From Aestuariibius insulae (GTDB lineage: Bacteria; Pseudomonadota; Alphaproteobacteria; Rhodobacterales; Rhodobacteraceae), in NCBI RefSeq assembly GCF_040783535.2, contig NZ_JBFONW020000001.1, forward strand, positions 1,236,650 to 1,300,649: a stretch of 64,000 nucleotides of DNA, written 5' to 3'. The translations under genes and the position numbers were made by a program. Every line of letters starts with the position of its first letter. Position 1 is the stretch's first letter. Below the pieces are notes generated by a model. That model saw only the letters and a program-made list of their open reading frames with translations. It made no database searches and had not been told where the DNA came from. Below, one piece after another: positions 17,848 to 26,029 of the stretch.

Positions 17848-18921
17848 ATGAAGGCTACGATGAAGAGACTACTTGGCACCGCCGCTATCACCACATTTAC
17901 GGCCGGTAGCGCGTTCGCCCAAACCACAGCTGAAACGAATGAGACTGTTCTACCGACACAAGGCGGACAGGTCGTCGTCGAGCAGGAGGATGCGACTGTC
18001 AATGTCACTGTTCCGGATCCAAATGTAGAAGTGACACAAGGCCAGCCTGTCGTCACTGTTGAACAGCCCCAGCCAGAAATTACCGTCGTCGTACCGGAGC
18101 CGACCGTAAGGGTACGTCAACAGGCGCCAATCATTACGGTCGAGCAGGCGCAGCCCCAGATCACCGTGGTCATTCCCGAACCCGTAGTGACTGTCATGGT
18201 CCCAAAACCTGAAGTCGACGTTGCGACCGGCGAGCCCATTATTGATGTGGATCAGCCTGAGCCAATCGTCCGTTTCATTCGGCCAGAGCCAAAGATCACA
18301 ATCCAGGAAGCGCAACCTCGTGTCGAGTTCGAACAAGGCGAAGCGCAAATCAATGTCGCGACAGGTCAAGATGCGCGGGTAAGCGTGACGCAAGAAGATG
18401 CGCAGGTGAATGTTCAGCAGGGCGAGAGCGCTGATGTGTCCGTTACCAGTGAAGAGCCGGAGGTCAATGTTGTCGGAGGTGGCGAGGCCAATATCGAAAT
18501 CGAGCAGATGCAAGCACGTGTCGTCATGGAAGACTTCAATGCAGACGAAGCTGGTAACATGCCAGAAGAGGATCGTGCTCGATATAAGGAGTCTGTCGAG
18601 GTTCTGCCGATCTTCAATCAGAACGTCGAAGACCTTGTCGGCCGTAGCGTCGCCACCGAGTCGGGCGAAGACGTCGGCGAAGTCGATTTCATCGGTATTC
18701 GCGGGCAAACGCTTGTCGCAATCGTCGGAGTCGGCGGTTTCCTTGGTATGGGTGAGAATGAAATAGCAGTGCCGCTGGAAAAGCTGATCATTCGCGGTAA
18801 CGAATTGATCGTACCTCAGTTCACTCAGTCACAACTTGAGAACATGCCAGAGTTCAACGAAAGCGAAGTCCGCATTCTAGAGCCGGGTGTACGTCTTGCT
18901 GAAGAGGTTGGTCTGGACTGA
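17848..18921 (+). CDS. Periplasmic PRC-barrel protein with long Val/Pro/Glu repeat region
   Basis: A 357-residue protein from ATG 17848, chosen for the GAAGGAAAAC upstream and the signal peptide (LLGTAAITTFTAGSAFAQ). Residues about 30-230 form a low-complexity array of beta-like pieces such as EVTQGQPVVTV, PEITVVVPEPTV and ARVSVTQEDAQVNV, repeating every 15-20 residues. The C-terminal third is a PRC-barrel domain (LVGRSVATESGEDVGEVDFI, then IAVPLEKLIIRGNELIVPQFT). Exported PRC-barrel proteins of this layout are common in Rhizobiales and Rhodobacterales, usually near stress genes, and have no defined role. A Rho-independent terminator follows. Confidence 0.8.
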   Translation: MKATMKRLLGTAAITTFTAGSAFAQTTAETNETVLPTQGGQVVVEQEDATVNVTVPDPNVEVTQGQPVVTVEQPQPEITVVVPEPTVRVRQQAPIITVEQAQPQITVVIPEPVVTVMVPKPEVDVATGEPIIDVDQPEPIVRFIRPEPKITIQEAQPRVEFEQGEAQINVATGQDARVSVTQEDAQVNVQQGESADVSVTSEEPEVNVVGGGEANIEIEQMQARVVMEDFNADEAGNMPEEDRARYKESVEVLPIFNQNVEDLVGRSVATESGEDVGEVDFIGIRGQTLVAIVGVGGFLGMGENEIAVPLEKLIIRGNELIVPQFTQSQLENMPEFNESEVRILEPGVRLAEEVGLD

Positions 18922-18987
18922 AGCCTAACCACAAAAGGTTTGGAGGCGGAGCCACGATCCCTCCTCATCAGGTTTTAACGAGTATCC

Positions 18988-19017
18988 CTGCCGCCGGTTA
19001 TCCGGCGGCAGTTTTTG
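18988..19017 (+). terminator. Rho-independent terminator after the PRC-barrel gene
   Basis: A GC-rich hairpin with stem CTGCCGCCGG and its complement around a short loop, followed directly by TTTTT. It sits 66 bp after the PRC-barrel stop and before the GlsB-like gene. Confidence 0.85.
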
Positions 19018-19116
19018 TCCTTCATTGCGGTGGCCGTTGATGTAATTTTTCGACACACCGGAGATGCCGCGTCATCGAGATAGTTTTGGAAACTCAATAA
19101 AATAGGATTAGTCATC

Positions 19117-19377
19117 ATGACTGGAATAGGATGGATCGGTTCGTTGATCATCGGCGCACTTGCCGGGTGGATTGCGGAGAAGATCATGAAATCGGATCAG
19201 GGGCTTTTCATGAATATCGTGCTCGGTATCGTCGGTGCGGTCGTTCTCAATTGGCTGCTGGTTGCAGTTTTCGGTACAACGCTCGGTGGGTGGATCGGTC
19301 AATTAATCGTTGCGGCTGCAGGAGCATGCCTTTTAATCTTTACTGTGCGTTTGCTGCGTCAAAAAAACCTGAGATAA
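19117..19377 (+). CDS. GlsB/YeaQ/YmgE family stress-response membrane protein
   Basis: An 86-residue integral membrane protein with three hydrophobic segments. It has the family hallmarks IGSLIIGALAGWIAEKIMK near the start and GLFMNIVLGIVGAVVLNWLL in the middle, and a basic C-terminal tail (RLLRQKNLR). Length matches the family (80-90 residues). Members are small general-stress membrane proteins once called transglycosylase-associated. The adjacent stress-type genes fit that role. It converges on the AI-2E-type gene with a shared hairpin between them. Confidence 0.9.
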   Translation: MTGIGWIGSLIIGALAGWIAEKIMKSDQGLFMNIVLGIVGAVVLNWLLVAVFGTTLGGWIGQLIVAAAGACLLIFTVRLLRQKNLR

Positions 19378-19379
19378 AA

Positions 19380-19414
19380 GACAGCCTGATTGAGACGTTC
19401 TCTGTCAGGCTGTC
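19380..19414. terminator. Bidirectional terminator-like hairpin
   Basis: A perfect 10-bp stem (GACAGCCTGA with TCAGGCTGTC) and 15-nt loop lies between two convergent genes. It includes the last bases of the minus-strand stop codon, so it could end transcription from both sides. Confidence 0.6.
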
Positions 19415-20555
19415 AATTCGATATCTCAGGACCAGCCTTGTTGTCATCCACATCGCCTAAGAATCGCGCAAGGGTTTGCAATGATTGTGTCTCGTCGCAG
19501 GCTATTTTAATGACGATAAGAATAGGTAGGGCGACGATCATGCCTATGATCGACCAAATCCACGCAAAGAACGCCACGAAAACAAAAACGATCGTCGTGT
19601 TGAGCCGCATCCTTCGGGAAATCACGAGTGGCGTGATGAATTGGCCCTCTACTGAAGTCAGAGCGATATAGGTCAGGAAAACACCTGCTGTGGCCCAAGC
19701 GATGTCCAAGCTGACAAACGCAACTGCGGCGGCGATAGTCGCGCCCATGAGGCCGCCCAGAAAGGGCACGAAGTTGAGGCCGAAAGCCATAAAACCGAAG
19801 ATCACGGCGTTGGGTAGACCCCAGATAGTCATCGCAATTGCGACGGCCACACTAAGCCCTGCGTTAATGATGGCAATGCCGCCTAAATAGTATCCTAACC
19901 GTTCCTCTATTGTATGAACGACTTCGACCGTACGTCGCTTGTCTTTAAACCGGTCAAAACTTTGCACAGCTTTAGCAAGAAACATGTCGCCCGATGCGAC
20001 AAGAAAGAACAAAAGGATCAGCGCGAATAGAATACGGCTGAGAAAGCCCGGAGCCATACTAAAGAGCGCGGATGCGATCCCGGTGTCGGACACGATCTCG
20101 ACCTCTACCGTCTCGGCATCTTGACTGTCGATGATCTCTTCCGCGGCAACGGTTGCGTCATTGATTGCCTCCAAGGTGCCTCCTGCCGCCGAGAGTTTCT
20201 GCTTTATTTGCGCCATCAGCGACGGAAGATCTTCGATGAATTGAGCTGCCGGCGCACTGAGCTGCACAAGCAGAAGCGCGATCAGAGCCGTAAGAATTGC
20301 AGTGAAAAGTGCAGCCGAGACGACGGGCGGGATCCCGACCGTGGCAAGGAAGCGGCGTGGCTTGTTCAGAACGAAGTAACCCAGGCAGGCGGCCGTCACG
20401 GGGATTAGGAAGTCGCTTGCCCACACGAGCGCCTGCAGCAGCAATAGGCAGAATATTCCAATTATGGGCACGTCCAGCCGCCGCCAAGGGTCAGTATGCG
20501 CTCGCGCTTGAGCTTCCGTCTCGCGGGATGCCTCGCTTGTCGGACTATCGTCCAT
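19413..20555 (-). CDS. AI-2E family (PerM-type) membrane transporter
   Basis: A 380-residue protein with about seven or eight membrane segments. Landmarks are an N-terminal pair (IIGIFCLLLLQALVWASDFLIPV), a central soluble region rich in Ala/Glu/Asp, and the family's C-terminal block (FGFMAFGLNFVPFLGGLMG, then SVEGQFITPLVISRRMRLNTTIVF). Members export small molecules such as AI-2 or act in Na+/H+ antiport; the substrate here is unknown. Start ATG 20555 overlaps the end of the phosphatase-fold gene by 11 bp, so the two are translationally linked. Confidence 0.85.
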   Translation of the reverse strand: MDDSPTSEASRETEAQARAHTDPWRRLDVPIIGIFCLLLLQALVWASDFLIPVTAACLGYFVLNKPRRFLATVGIPPVVSAALFTAILTALIALLLVQLSAPAAQFIEDLPSLMAQIKQKLSAAGGTLEAINDATVAAEEIIDSQDAETVEVEIVSDTGIASALFSMAPGFLSRILFALILLFFLVASGDMFLAKAVQSFDRFKDKRRTVEVVHTIEERLGYYLGGIAIINAGLSVAVAIAMTIWGLPNAVIFGFMAFGLNFVPFLGGLMGATIAAAVAFVSLDIAWATAGVFLTYIALTSVEGQFITPLVISRRMRLNTTIVFVFVAFFAWIWSIIGMIVALPILIVIKIACDETQSLQTLARFLGDVDDNKAGPEISN

Positions 20556-21525
20556 CCGCGACTTCCCATGATTTGTCAAAAAGGACCGTTGCTGCCATTG
20601 GAAAATGGTCAGAGCCAAAGTTATCGAGACGATTGAACGACACTAAACCTATATCTTTCGTTATGAAGATCTGATCGATCGGTAGTCGCAAGAACGAATA
20701 GTTGGCGTGAAAACTTGAGATCATTCCTCGGCCCACGCGCGGTTCGACAAGGCCGCTGTACCGCTTGAAGCGCCTTGTGGTCCACGACCAAGCTACGTCA
20801 TTGAAGTCTCCCATGACGACAGTGGGTCGTATGGAGGATTGGGTTAGGAGAGCGGCATCCTCGATCTGCTTATCACGAACCACGGTGGTATTGCCTGGCA
20901 CCGGCGGCCGTGGATGCAGTCCAAGGAAGTTGAAGTCCACACCGTCAGGCGATCTCAGGACGGCACGAATGGCCGGTGTGTCGTCCGCATCTGGCCAGAG
21001 CAACTCCAAGCTCTGGGTCTCGAGACGTGTTGCAAAGATGAGGCCATAATGATCGTCTGCAAGATGCGATTTGGTTGTTGGGTACCGAGCCAGCAGATCC
21101 GAGAGCGCATCGCTCCAAACCTGATCGGTTTCCATAAGTAACAAGATATCGGGGTCTTCCCGATCGATGATGGCCTTAAGATCATCGTGCAGCGTGTTCT
21201 CCATCAGAACATTTACGGAAATTAACGAGACCGTGATTGATGGGTCGGATGCCTGAACAAAGTCAATTTCCGTCTGCGCTAGTGGAGTATATGGAAAGAT
21301 CTGGAATGCTTGGTAAGATAATACTCAGCCGAGAAGCACGCATAGCAACGGCTTGAATGATATTGCGAAAGGAAGACAAGCTACCAAAAGTGTCAGTGCC
21401 AAGATCGCGATGTGAAGACGTGGGAAGTCCCAGATGCGCACCCACCAGACGACCCCGTTCGTAAGCGGCAAGAGCGTCACGGTCAGCACGGTGATCGTCA
21501 TAGGCCAGAAAATCCAGCTCAGCAT
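20545..21525 (-). pseudogene. Membrane-anchored endonuclease/exonuclease/phosphatase-fold gene with an in-frame TGA
   Basis: From ATG 21525 (GGAGAGA upstream) the frame gives two membrane segments (WIFWPMTITVLTVTLLPL, then HIAILALTLLVACLPFAI). A TGA at 21327-21325 (codon 67) interrupts it. The same frame continues with YQAFQIFPYTPLA, a linker and a catalytic domain: ISVNVLMEN, DILLLMETDQ, FNFLGLHPRPP, VVMGDFNDVAWSW and DNFGSDHFPM. These are EEP-family metal and His motifs. The layout (TM pair, WPYTPL-like linker, EEP domain) is that of an intact family, so one nonsense change is the simplest reading. A product from ATG 21204 would retain the catalytic domain without its anchor. Confidence 0.8.
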
Positions 21526-21849
21526 CCAGTTCTCTCCGTCATTATCATTGGGTGGGCGGATCCAGAACAACGCCGATCGAGGTGTTCTGCGGCACTGTCT
21601 TCATTGTTACGCTCAACTCCGTCATCGAGAGTAATGGCTCCTCTCTCGTGCTCAAATCGCGCATCCCTTTATATGACGCGATATGGGCGCGCCTTGTCAG
21701 AGCAGCTTATGTGAACGATCAGAGCTGAACGGCATGTAGACGCTAATCTGGTTTAGCGTTTGCATAGCAATGACAAGCTTGGGCCAATTGACCACTATTC
21801 AGGAGGCTGAACCCAGATAGCGTGAGGGCTTACCTAGAAAGGATAGACG
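21526..21849. other. Intergenic stretch
   Basis: About 320 bases between divergent genes. No further gene is supported. The upstream region of the DUF892 gene holds a plausible ribosome-binding site (GAAAGGA just before 21850). Confidence 0.5.
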
Positions 21850-22347
21850 ATGAGCATCGACACGCTTGAGGACCTCTATCTCGAACAGCTCAAGGATATT
21901 TACAGCGCCAGCCAGCAGGTGCTGGATATCACCAGAACGATGGCAAATGCGGCGACTGATCCATACCTTACCAAAGCCCTGATTTCAGGTGCTGACGGGA
22001 TCCAGGGCGGGATCATTGCAATTGAAAAGATCTCTAAAGGTCATGACGAACGGTTGGAAGGCGGGACCTGCCGTGGTCTGGAAGCCCTTGTCAAAGAGGC
22101 CTATACTCATGTGATCGAGAAAGTATTTTGCGAGAATGCAGTCAGAGATGCGATGATCATCGCGCAGTATCAGCGGCTGGTTCACTACTCGATCGCGGGA
22201 TACGGCTACATTGCTGCCTTCGCTGACCGGTTAGAGTTGGACCGGGATATATATCTCCTCAAGGAATGCCTGGACGTCTCCCACAAAGACGATCGCGTTA
22301 TGACAAGGCTCGCCGCAGGCCGAACGGACACAGAGATTATTGCATAG
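21850..22347 (+). CDS. DUF892 (YciE/YciF-type) ferritin-like protein
   Basis: A 165-residue helical protein. It has the family opening MSIDTLEDLYLEQLKDIYSA (residues 1-20), a central Cys-containing GGTCRGLEALVKEA, and the C-terminal helices with QYQRLVHYSIAGYGY. Glu/His residues in the helices are the usual di-metal ligands of this ferritin-like fold. Family members are stress-induced and of uncertain biochemical role. A GAAAGGA motif precedes the start. It ends two bases from the convergent Crp/Fnr gene. Confidence 0.88.
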   Translation: MSIDTLEDLYLEQLKDIYSASQQVLDITRTMANAATDPYLTKALISGADGIQGGIIAIEKISKGHDERLEGGTCRGLEALVKEAYTHVIEKVFCENAVRDAMIIAQYQRLVHYSIAGYGYIAAFADRLELDRDIYLLKECLDVSHKDDRVMTRLAAGRTDTEIIA

Positions 22348-22349
22348 GC

Positions 22350-23135
22350 TTACTTCCGTTCGGCGAGATCCGCCTCTCCGGTTGTTTCTAGACCGATCGC
22401 GGGAGGGAACCAGGATGTATCCATATTGACGAATGCGTTGACGAATTCACACTCCTCCTCCCAATCGGCTCGCTTGAGAAGGCGAACATAGGGACGATCG
22501 ATCTCGATCTCACCATTATCAACAAATCGGCGGAGCAATTTGTTGACGTAGATCGATGTCAGACCCACTGCCTGTCCAATCTCGACCTGGCTGAATGGCA
22601 CTTGGAACCTGTTTCCAAGCCCGATATTTGCGACCTCTAGTCGAGAGCGAAGTTGCAGTAGCCAAAATTTGAGTTTGCCAGTTGCGCTCATAGATCCGAG
22701 GCTGCTTGCGTGATGGCGAAGTGCAATCTGGTCTAAGCTGCCGACAGCTGCAAGCAATGCGCCGAGACGGGGATAATCCGAGAAGAGCGGTGCTAGGCCT
22801 TGTCGTGGAAATGGACAAATGATGCCATCGGTCTGCATAACGATGCGGTGGTTCGCATGAGATGATCCGATTTCAGTCATCCCCATGACCTCGCCCGGCA
22901 AATAAACGCGAAGAATTTGGCTTCGCCCATCTGAGCTGTCCGCCTTGACCACTGCCCAACCAGATTTCAGAATAGCTATCCCCTCGGTCCGATCACCGAC
23001 GCGAACAATGGGTCGACCTCGCCGACGAGGATGCTCATCGCTCTCCATCTCTGCGATGAAATCACATTCCTGATCGGTAAGTGTGACAAAGCGAGACAGG
23101 CGGCTCACCAAGCAGCTATGATACTCTTCGGACAT
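22350..23135 (-). CDS. Crp/Fnr family transcriptional regulator
   Basis: A 261-residue regulator with an N-terminal cyclic-nucleotide-type beta roll (RVGDRTEGIAILKSGWAVV, then LPGEVMGMTEIG) and a C-terminal winged helix (VPFSQVEIGQAVGLTSIYVNK, about residues 170-190). There is no FNR-type four-Cys cluster at the N-terminus, so an oxygen-sensing iron-sulfur role is unlikely. It is the type often found near stress genes in Rhizobiales and Rhodobacterales. It may control the surrounding DUF892, GlsB and PRC-barrel genes; that is inference. Confidence 0.88.
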   Translation of the reverse strand: MSEEYHSCLVSRLSRFVTLTDQECDFIAEMESDEHPRRRGRPIVRVGDRTEGIAILKSGWAVVKADSSDGRSQILRVYLPGEVMGMTEIGSSHANHRIVMQTDGIICPFPRQGLAPLFSDYPRLGALLAAVGSLDQIALRHHASSLGSMSATGKLKFWLLQLRSRLEVANIGLGNRFQVPFSQVEIGQAVGLTSIYVNKLLRRFVDNGEIEIDRPYVRLLKRADWEEECEFVNAFVNMDTSWFPPAIGLETTGEADLAERK

Positions 23136-23245
23136 ACAGAGGCACCTAACACAGGCGAATTCAGTCTGCTTGGGCTATCTGGTCAGGGGAAGGCGTTTGC
23201 CATGACAGCGCTTGTCCTTCTTTACAGATAATTTCTTCAGATCCT

Positions 23246-23545
23246 TCACGCCGATGTCGGGGCACCTTTCTGAAAGAAGAAACGTATCATCTCGGCGCTG
23301 GCATCCGGACCTTTCTGATCCGTGTAGGATCCTTCGGGTCGCCCGCCCGACCATGCGTGACCTTGCCCTTCGATCACCCATTGTTCGACGACTGCTGTCC
23401 CGTGCAGATCGCTTGAGATCTCGCATGTATACTCCCGGCCTTCCACATCGCTTACGGTCGTTGTCTCGATACTTTGAGGCAGGTTGATACGGCGCGCTCG
23501 ATGGGCGATGCCGTCGCCATTCGACGGGTGCACGGTGCTGGCGGA
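23246..23545 (-). pseudogene. C-terminal remnant of a PHA/PHB depolymerase (PhaZ-type esterase)
   Basis: About 100 codons read STVHPSNGDGI, RRINLPQSIETTTVSDVEG and VIEGQGHAWSGGRPEGSYTD, and end with a stop at 23246-23248. This is the end of an extracellular short-chain PHA depolymerase catalytic domain, including the GHAWSGG block with the active-site His. The nucleophile Ser box and Asp region are absent. Upstream the frame runs into unrelated sequence at about 23545, marking a deletion or recombination junction. Confidence 0.75.
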
Positions 23546-23814
23546 TCTGGTACGAAAGGAGCTGCAACTTGGGGCCTACTCGTATACGGACCAGATCCAT
23601 TTCCGACCCGAACTCCACCTAAGGATGGATCACCAAACGTACTTGTTTCAAAACCCCAGAAGTCATCAACCGGATCAAAGTCAGGGCTGCCATCCCCAAC
23701 GAGCATCAAGCCGGGGAGAGTAAGGTTACGCTCATCAAGCCACTCATTGACCTCAATGTTATATTGTCTTGCTTCTTCGTAGACATCGGCGTCCGGGTAT
23801 GAGTCAGGATCAAG
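23546..23814 (-). pseudogene. Remnant of an unrecognised gene, cut by the IS element
   Basis: On the minus strand the frame next to the IS end reads DPDSYPDADVYEEARQYN, then LPGLMLVGDGSPDFDP and FGDPSLGGVRVGNGSGPY, before joining the depolymerase remnant. It is protein-like and acidic, but I recognise no family. The other end of the disrupted gene probably lies beyond the IS near 25114. Confidence 0.5.
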
Positions 23815-23817
23815 TGT

Positions 23818-24867
23818 CTAGCCCCCTGTGTCTGGGCCATTTATCAGGGGTTTCTCTAATAGGGTTTCAGGAACGGGCGGGCGCATGTTGAGTGCCTGAT
23901 GCGGCCGGGTGTGATTGTACTGCCTGAGCCAGTGATTGATGACGATCTGAGCTTGCTTGGTCGTCGTGAACCACTCCGCATTGAGAACCTCTCGCCGTAA
24001 TGTCCCATTGAACCGTTCGTTGTATCCGTTCTCCCAGGGCGATCCCGGGTAAATGCGGATCGGCTTGATACCAACGCGTCGAAGCCATCCCTGCATCGCC
24101 TCTGCTGCGAACTCGGGGCCGTTATCGGATCGGATATACTCCGGGGAACCGTGGCGCAGCAGGAGCGGATAGAGAGCTTCGAGAACATCGTCGGCACCCA
24201 TCTTGGTGCGGACCACAACAGCCAAGGCCTGCCGCGTGAACTCATCGAGAACCGTCAGCATCTTGTAACTGCGCCCATTGCTGAGCTTGTCGTGGACGAA
24301 GTCGATGGCCCAGACGTGGTTCGGATGGGTTGGCCTCAATCGGATGATCGAGCTGTCCTTGTGGTAGAGCCGCTTGCGCTTCTTGTGGCGCTGCGGAAGC
24401 TGTAACCCCTCTTCCCGCCAGAGCCGCTCGACCTTCTTGTGATTGACCAGCCAGCCCTCGACGTGAAGCAGCTCAGTAACCTTGCGATAGCCATATCGGC
24501 CGTACTGCTTTGCAAGCCGGATGATTGCCAAACGCAGCGCATCGTCATCTCTTTGTGTCGGTTGGTATTGCAGGGAGCTCCGCGCCAGTCCTATCACCCG
24601 GCACGTCCGTCGCTCAGACGTCGCAAGCTTCTGGCGTGTGTGAATGACGGCCTGACGGAGCTCCTCTGTGGTCAGGCCCTGGGCTTTAGGTGGTTCAGGC
24701 TTTCCTTGAGGATGAGCTTGTCCAGTTCGAGCTCGGCGACGATCTTCTTCAGCCGCGCGTTCTCTTTCTCCAGGCTCTTCATCTCCGACAACTGCGACCG
24801 GCCCATCCCGCCAAACCGCCTCCGCCAATTGTAATACGTAGCATCGCTGATCCCGACGCTCCGACAC
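23818..24867 (-). CDS. IS3-family transposase OrfB (DDE integrase core)
   Basis: The frame spans 349 codons; the functional part starts around residue 60, after the overlap with orfA. The DDE triad is visible: Asp in WAIDFVHDK, Asp in YIRSDNGPEF and Glu in WENGYNERFNG. The HTH_21-like YGYRKVTELLHVEGW precedes the rve domain. The stop codon lies inside the left terminal repeat. No disabling mutation is seen, so the element could still be active. Confidence 0.9.
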   Translation of the reverse strand: MSERRDQRCYVLQLAEAVWRDGPVAVVGDEEPGERERAAEEDRRRARTGQAHPQGKPEPPKAQGLTTEELRQAVIHTRQKLATSERRTCRVIGLARSSLQYQPTQRDDDALRLAIIRLAKQYGRYGYRKVTELLHVEGWLVNHKKVERLWREEGLQLPQRHKKRKRLYHKDSSIIRLRPTHPNHVWAIDFVHDKLSNGRSYKMLTVLDEFTRQALAVVVRTKMGADDVLEALYPLLLRHGSPEYIRSDNGPEFAAEAMQGWLRRVGIKPIRIYPGSPWENGYNERFNGTLRREVLNAEWFTTTKQAQIVINHWLRQYNHTRPHQALNMRPPVPETLLEKPLINGPDTGG

Positions 24868-24959
24868 GCCGATGCAACATCATCACCAGCCGTCAGCTTC
24901 AGCTCTATCTCACGCAGCAGCTTCAAGATGTCGTCGTCTGAATGTCGCTTCCTCGCCAT
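24672..24959 (-). CDS. IS3-family transposase OrfA (HTH)
   Basis: About 95 residues from ATG 24959. It has a helix-turn-helix (ACRSVGISDATYYNWRRRFG) and a leucine-zipper-like C-terminus (LEKENARLKKIVAELELDK). It overlaps orfB, which lies in another frame, so the full transposase is made by programmed frameshifting, as in other IS3 elements. The frame also extends upstream to 24983. Confidence 0.9.
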   Translation of the reverse strand: MARKRHSDDDILKLLREIELKLTAGDDVASACRSVGISDATYYNWRRRFGGMGRSQLSEMKSLEKENARLKKIVAELELDKLILKESLNHLKPRA

Positions 24960-25014
24960 GCCCAATCCCCCTCTCGCGGCCAATGTAATGGCCCAGTTCT
25001 AGGGGGGAAGGACA

Positions 25015-25114
25015 AAGGGAACGCTTCAGATGAATTACGTGAAATATAGTCTTCAACGAAATTTTGGTAGATATTACTGATTTCTTCATTAAATCTATCG
25101 ATATCAGATGTCAT
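25015..25114 (-). pseudogene. 5' end of a gene interrupted by the IS element
   Basis: ATG 25114 lies behind AAGGGGA, 12 bp after the stop of the membrane-protein gene. It encodes about 33 residues (MTSDIDRFNEEISNIYQNF, then VEDYISRNSSEAF) before the IS. Removing the IS and one AAG copy does not join this frame to the protein-like frame on the other side: the junction reads TGA. So either the gene was already damaged, or the true frame differs. From ATG 25089 another frame does run through without a stop. Confidence 0.45.
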
Positions 25115-25126
25115 TGTGAAGTCCCC

Positions 25127-25669
25127 TTATTTCCAATTCTTCACAAGATCTTTAGGTCTAGCTGCAGCAACGAATGAAAAGAATAGAACTGTCGGCCACA
25201 TGATAGTTGTCGCAAACAGAATCCACCAAAGCGGCATCCCACTAAGCCTATGCCCGGCTTGGCTGTAATCTGAGTAATCGCTCCATACAGAGCAAAATAA
25301 GCCGGCGAAGATCAAGACCCCACAAAGAGCAAAAAAAGTTATAGGTAGACGATGGTCACCCATATGAAAAACTTGAGATATTATACTTTTTATGACGGAA
25401 AATAATAGTAATGGAATAGATATGAGCGCATACAGCATAGAGTAAAGTATGTGCCCCCCAAGAACCTTCAGCATACTCCCTCCACCCCACGGCACGAAGA
25501 AAAAGCTCAGGCTATCATAATGACTAAAGTTATTGAGAAAATTCACTATAAAGCTAGAGCTAATATGATACCCTAAGGAGTGAAGTGCCAAGCTCAAAAA
25601 CCATAAGCTAAATATCCAATAGAATAATGCCCTCATACGAGCATGTCTCGATTGAAAAGAGAACGCCAA
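25127..25669 (-). CDS. Unrecognised multi-pass membrane protein in AT-rich DNA
   Basis: Up to 180 residues from TTG 25669; ATG 25636 is an alternative start. It has about four membrane segments (FYWIFSLWFLSLALHSLGY, a region around SMLYALISIPLLLFSVI, FFALCGVLIFAGLFCSVW and WWILFATTIMWPTVLFF). No family is recognised. Base composition is far more AT-rich than the chromosome to the right, which suggests recent acquisition. It is closely followed by the IS-interrupted gene, so the pair may be a foreign two-gene unit. Confidence 0.55.
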   Translation of the reverse strand: MAFSFQSRHARMRALFYWIFSLWFLSLALHSLGYHISSSFIVNFLNNFSHYDSLSFFFVPWGGGSMLKVLGGHILYSMLYALISIPLLLFSVIKSIISQVFHMGDHRLPITFFALCGVLIFAGLFCSVWSDYSDYSQAGHRLSGMPLWWILFATTIMWPTVLFFSFVAAARPKDLVKNWK

Positions 25670-26029
25670 AGCCTTTCAATTATCCGCGTCTGTCCTGAAA
25701 TTGAAGTTAATCTAAAAACACAAATCATTTATCTATCTTTTTGCTAAACCCTCTAATTGAGATATAGGAGATTTGTCGCTCTACTTAACAATCATCAAAG
25801 ACGTCAAATACGCATTATAAACAGAAACTATTGTCCTGCCACCCATCTAGGATCTCAAGCAGTCATCTTAATCAAAAATTAGCCGCTGAGACGTGGCGCT
25901 ACCTAAGAGGGAATCTTTACTAGGCTAAAGCACGCATTGCTTCAAGGCTTCCCTTGCGTCAGACTAATGCAGGATAGGGCCTTTGCTGGGATATAGGTTG
26001 CACCGCCTCGTCACCTCCGTTATCGGAGT
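25670..26029. other. AT-rich stretch without a gene
   Basis: About 360 bases of AT-rich DNA between the membrane-protein gene and the decayed IS. No frame or structured element can be supported. Confidence 0.5.

Larger units (their letters stand above)
23815..25014 (-). mobile_element. IS3-family insertion sequence, apparently intact
   Basis: About 1200 bp bounded by imperfect terminal inverted repeats. The left end begins TGTCTAGCCCCC and reaches CTGGGCCATT. The right end, read inward, begins TGTCCTTCCCCCC and reaches CTGGGCCATT. A 3-bp AAG repeat flanks both ends (23812-23814 and 25015-25017), a fresh target-site duplication. It encodes the usual orfA and orfB in overlapping frames. Confidence 0.9.

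Noticed and set aside
21325..21327. Selenocysteine at the internal TGA of the EEP gene
   Set aside because: It lies in a membrane segment, not at a catalytic site, and no SECIS-like hairpin is evident; a nonsense mutation is simpler.
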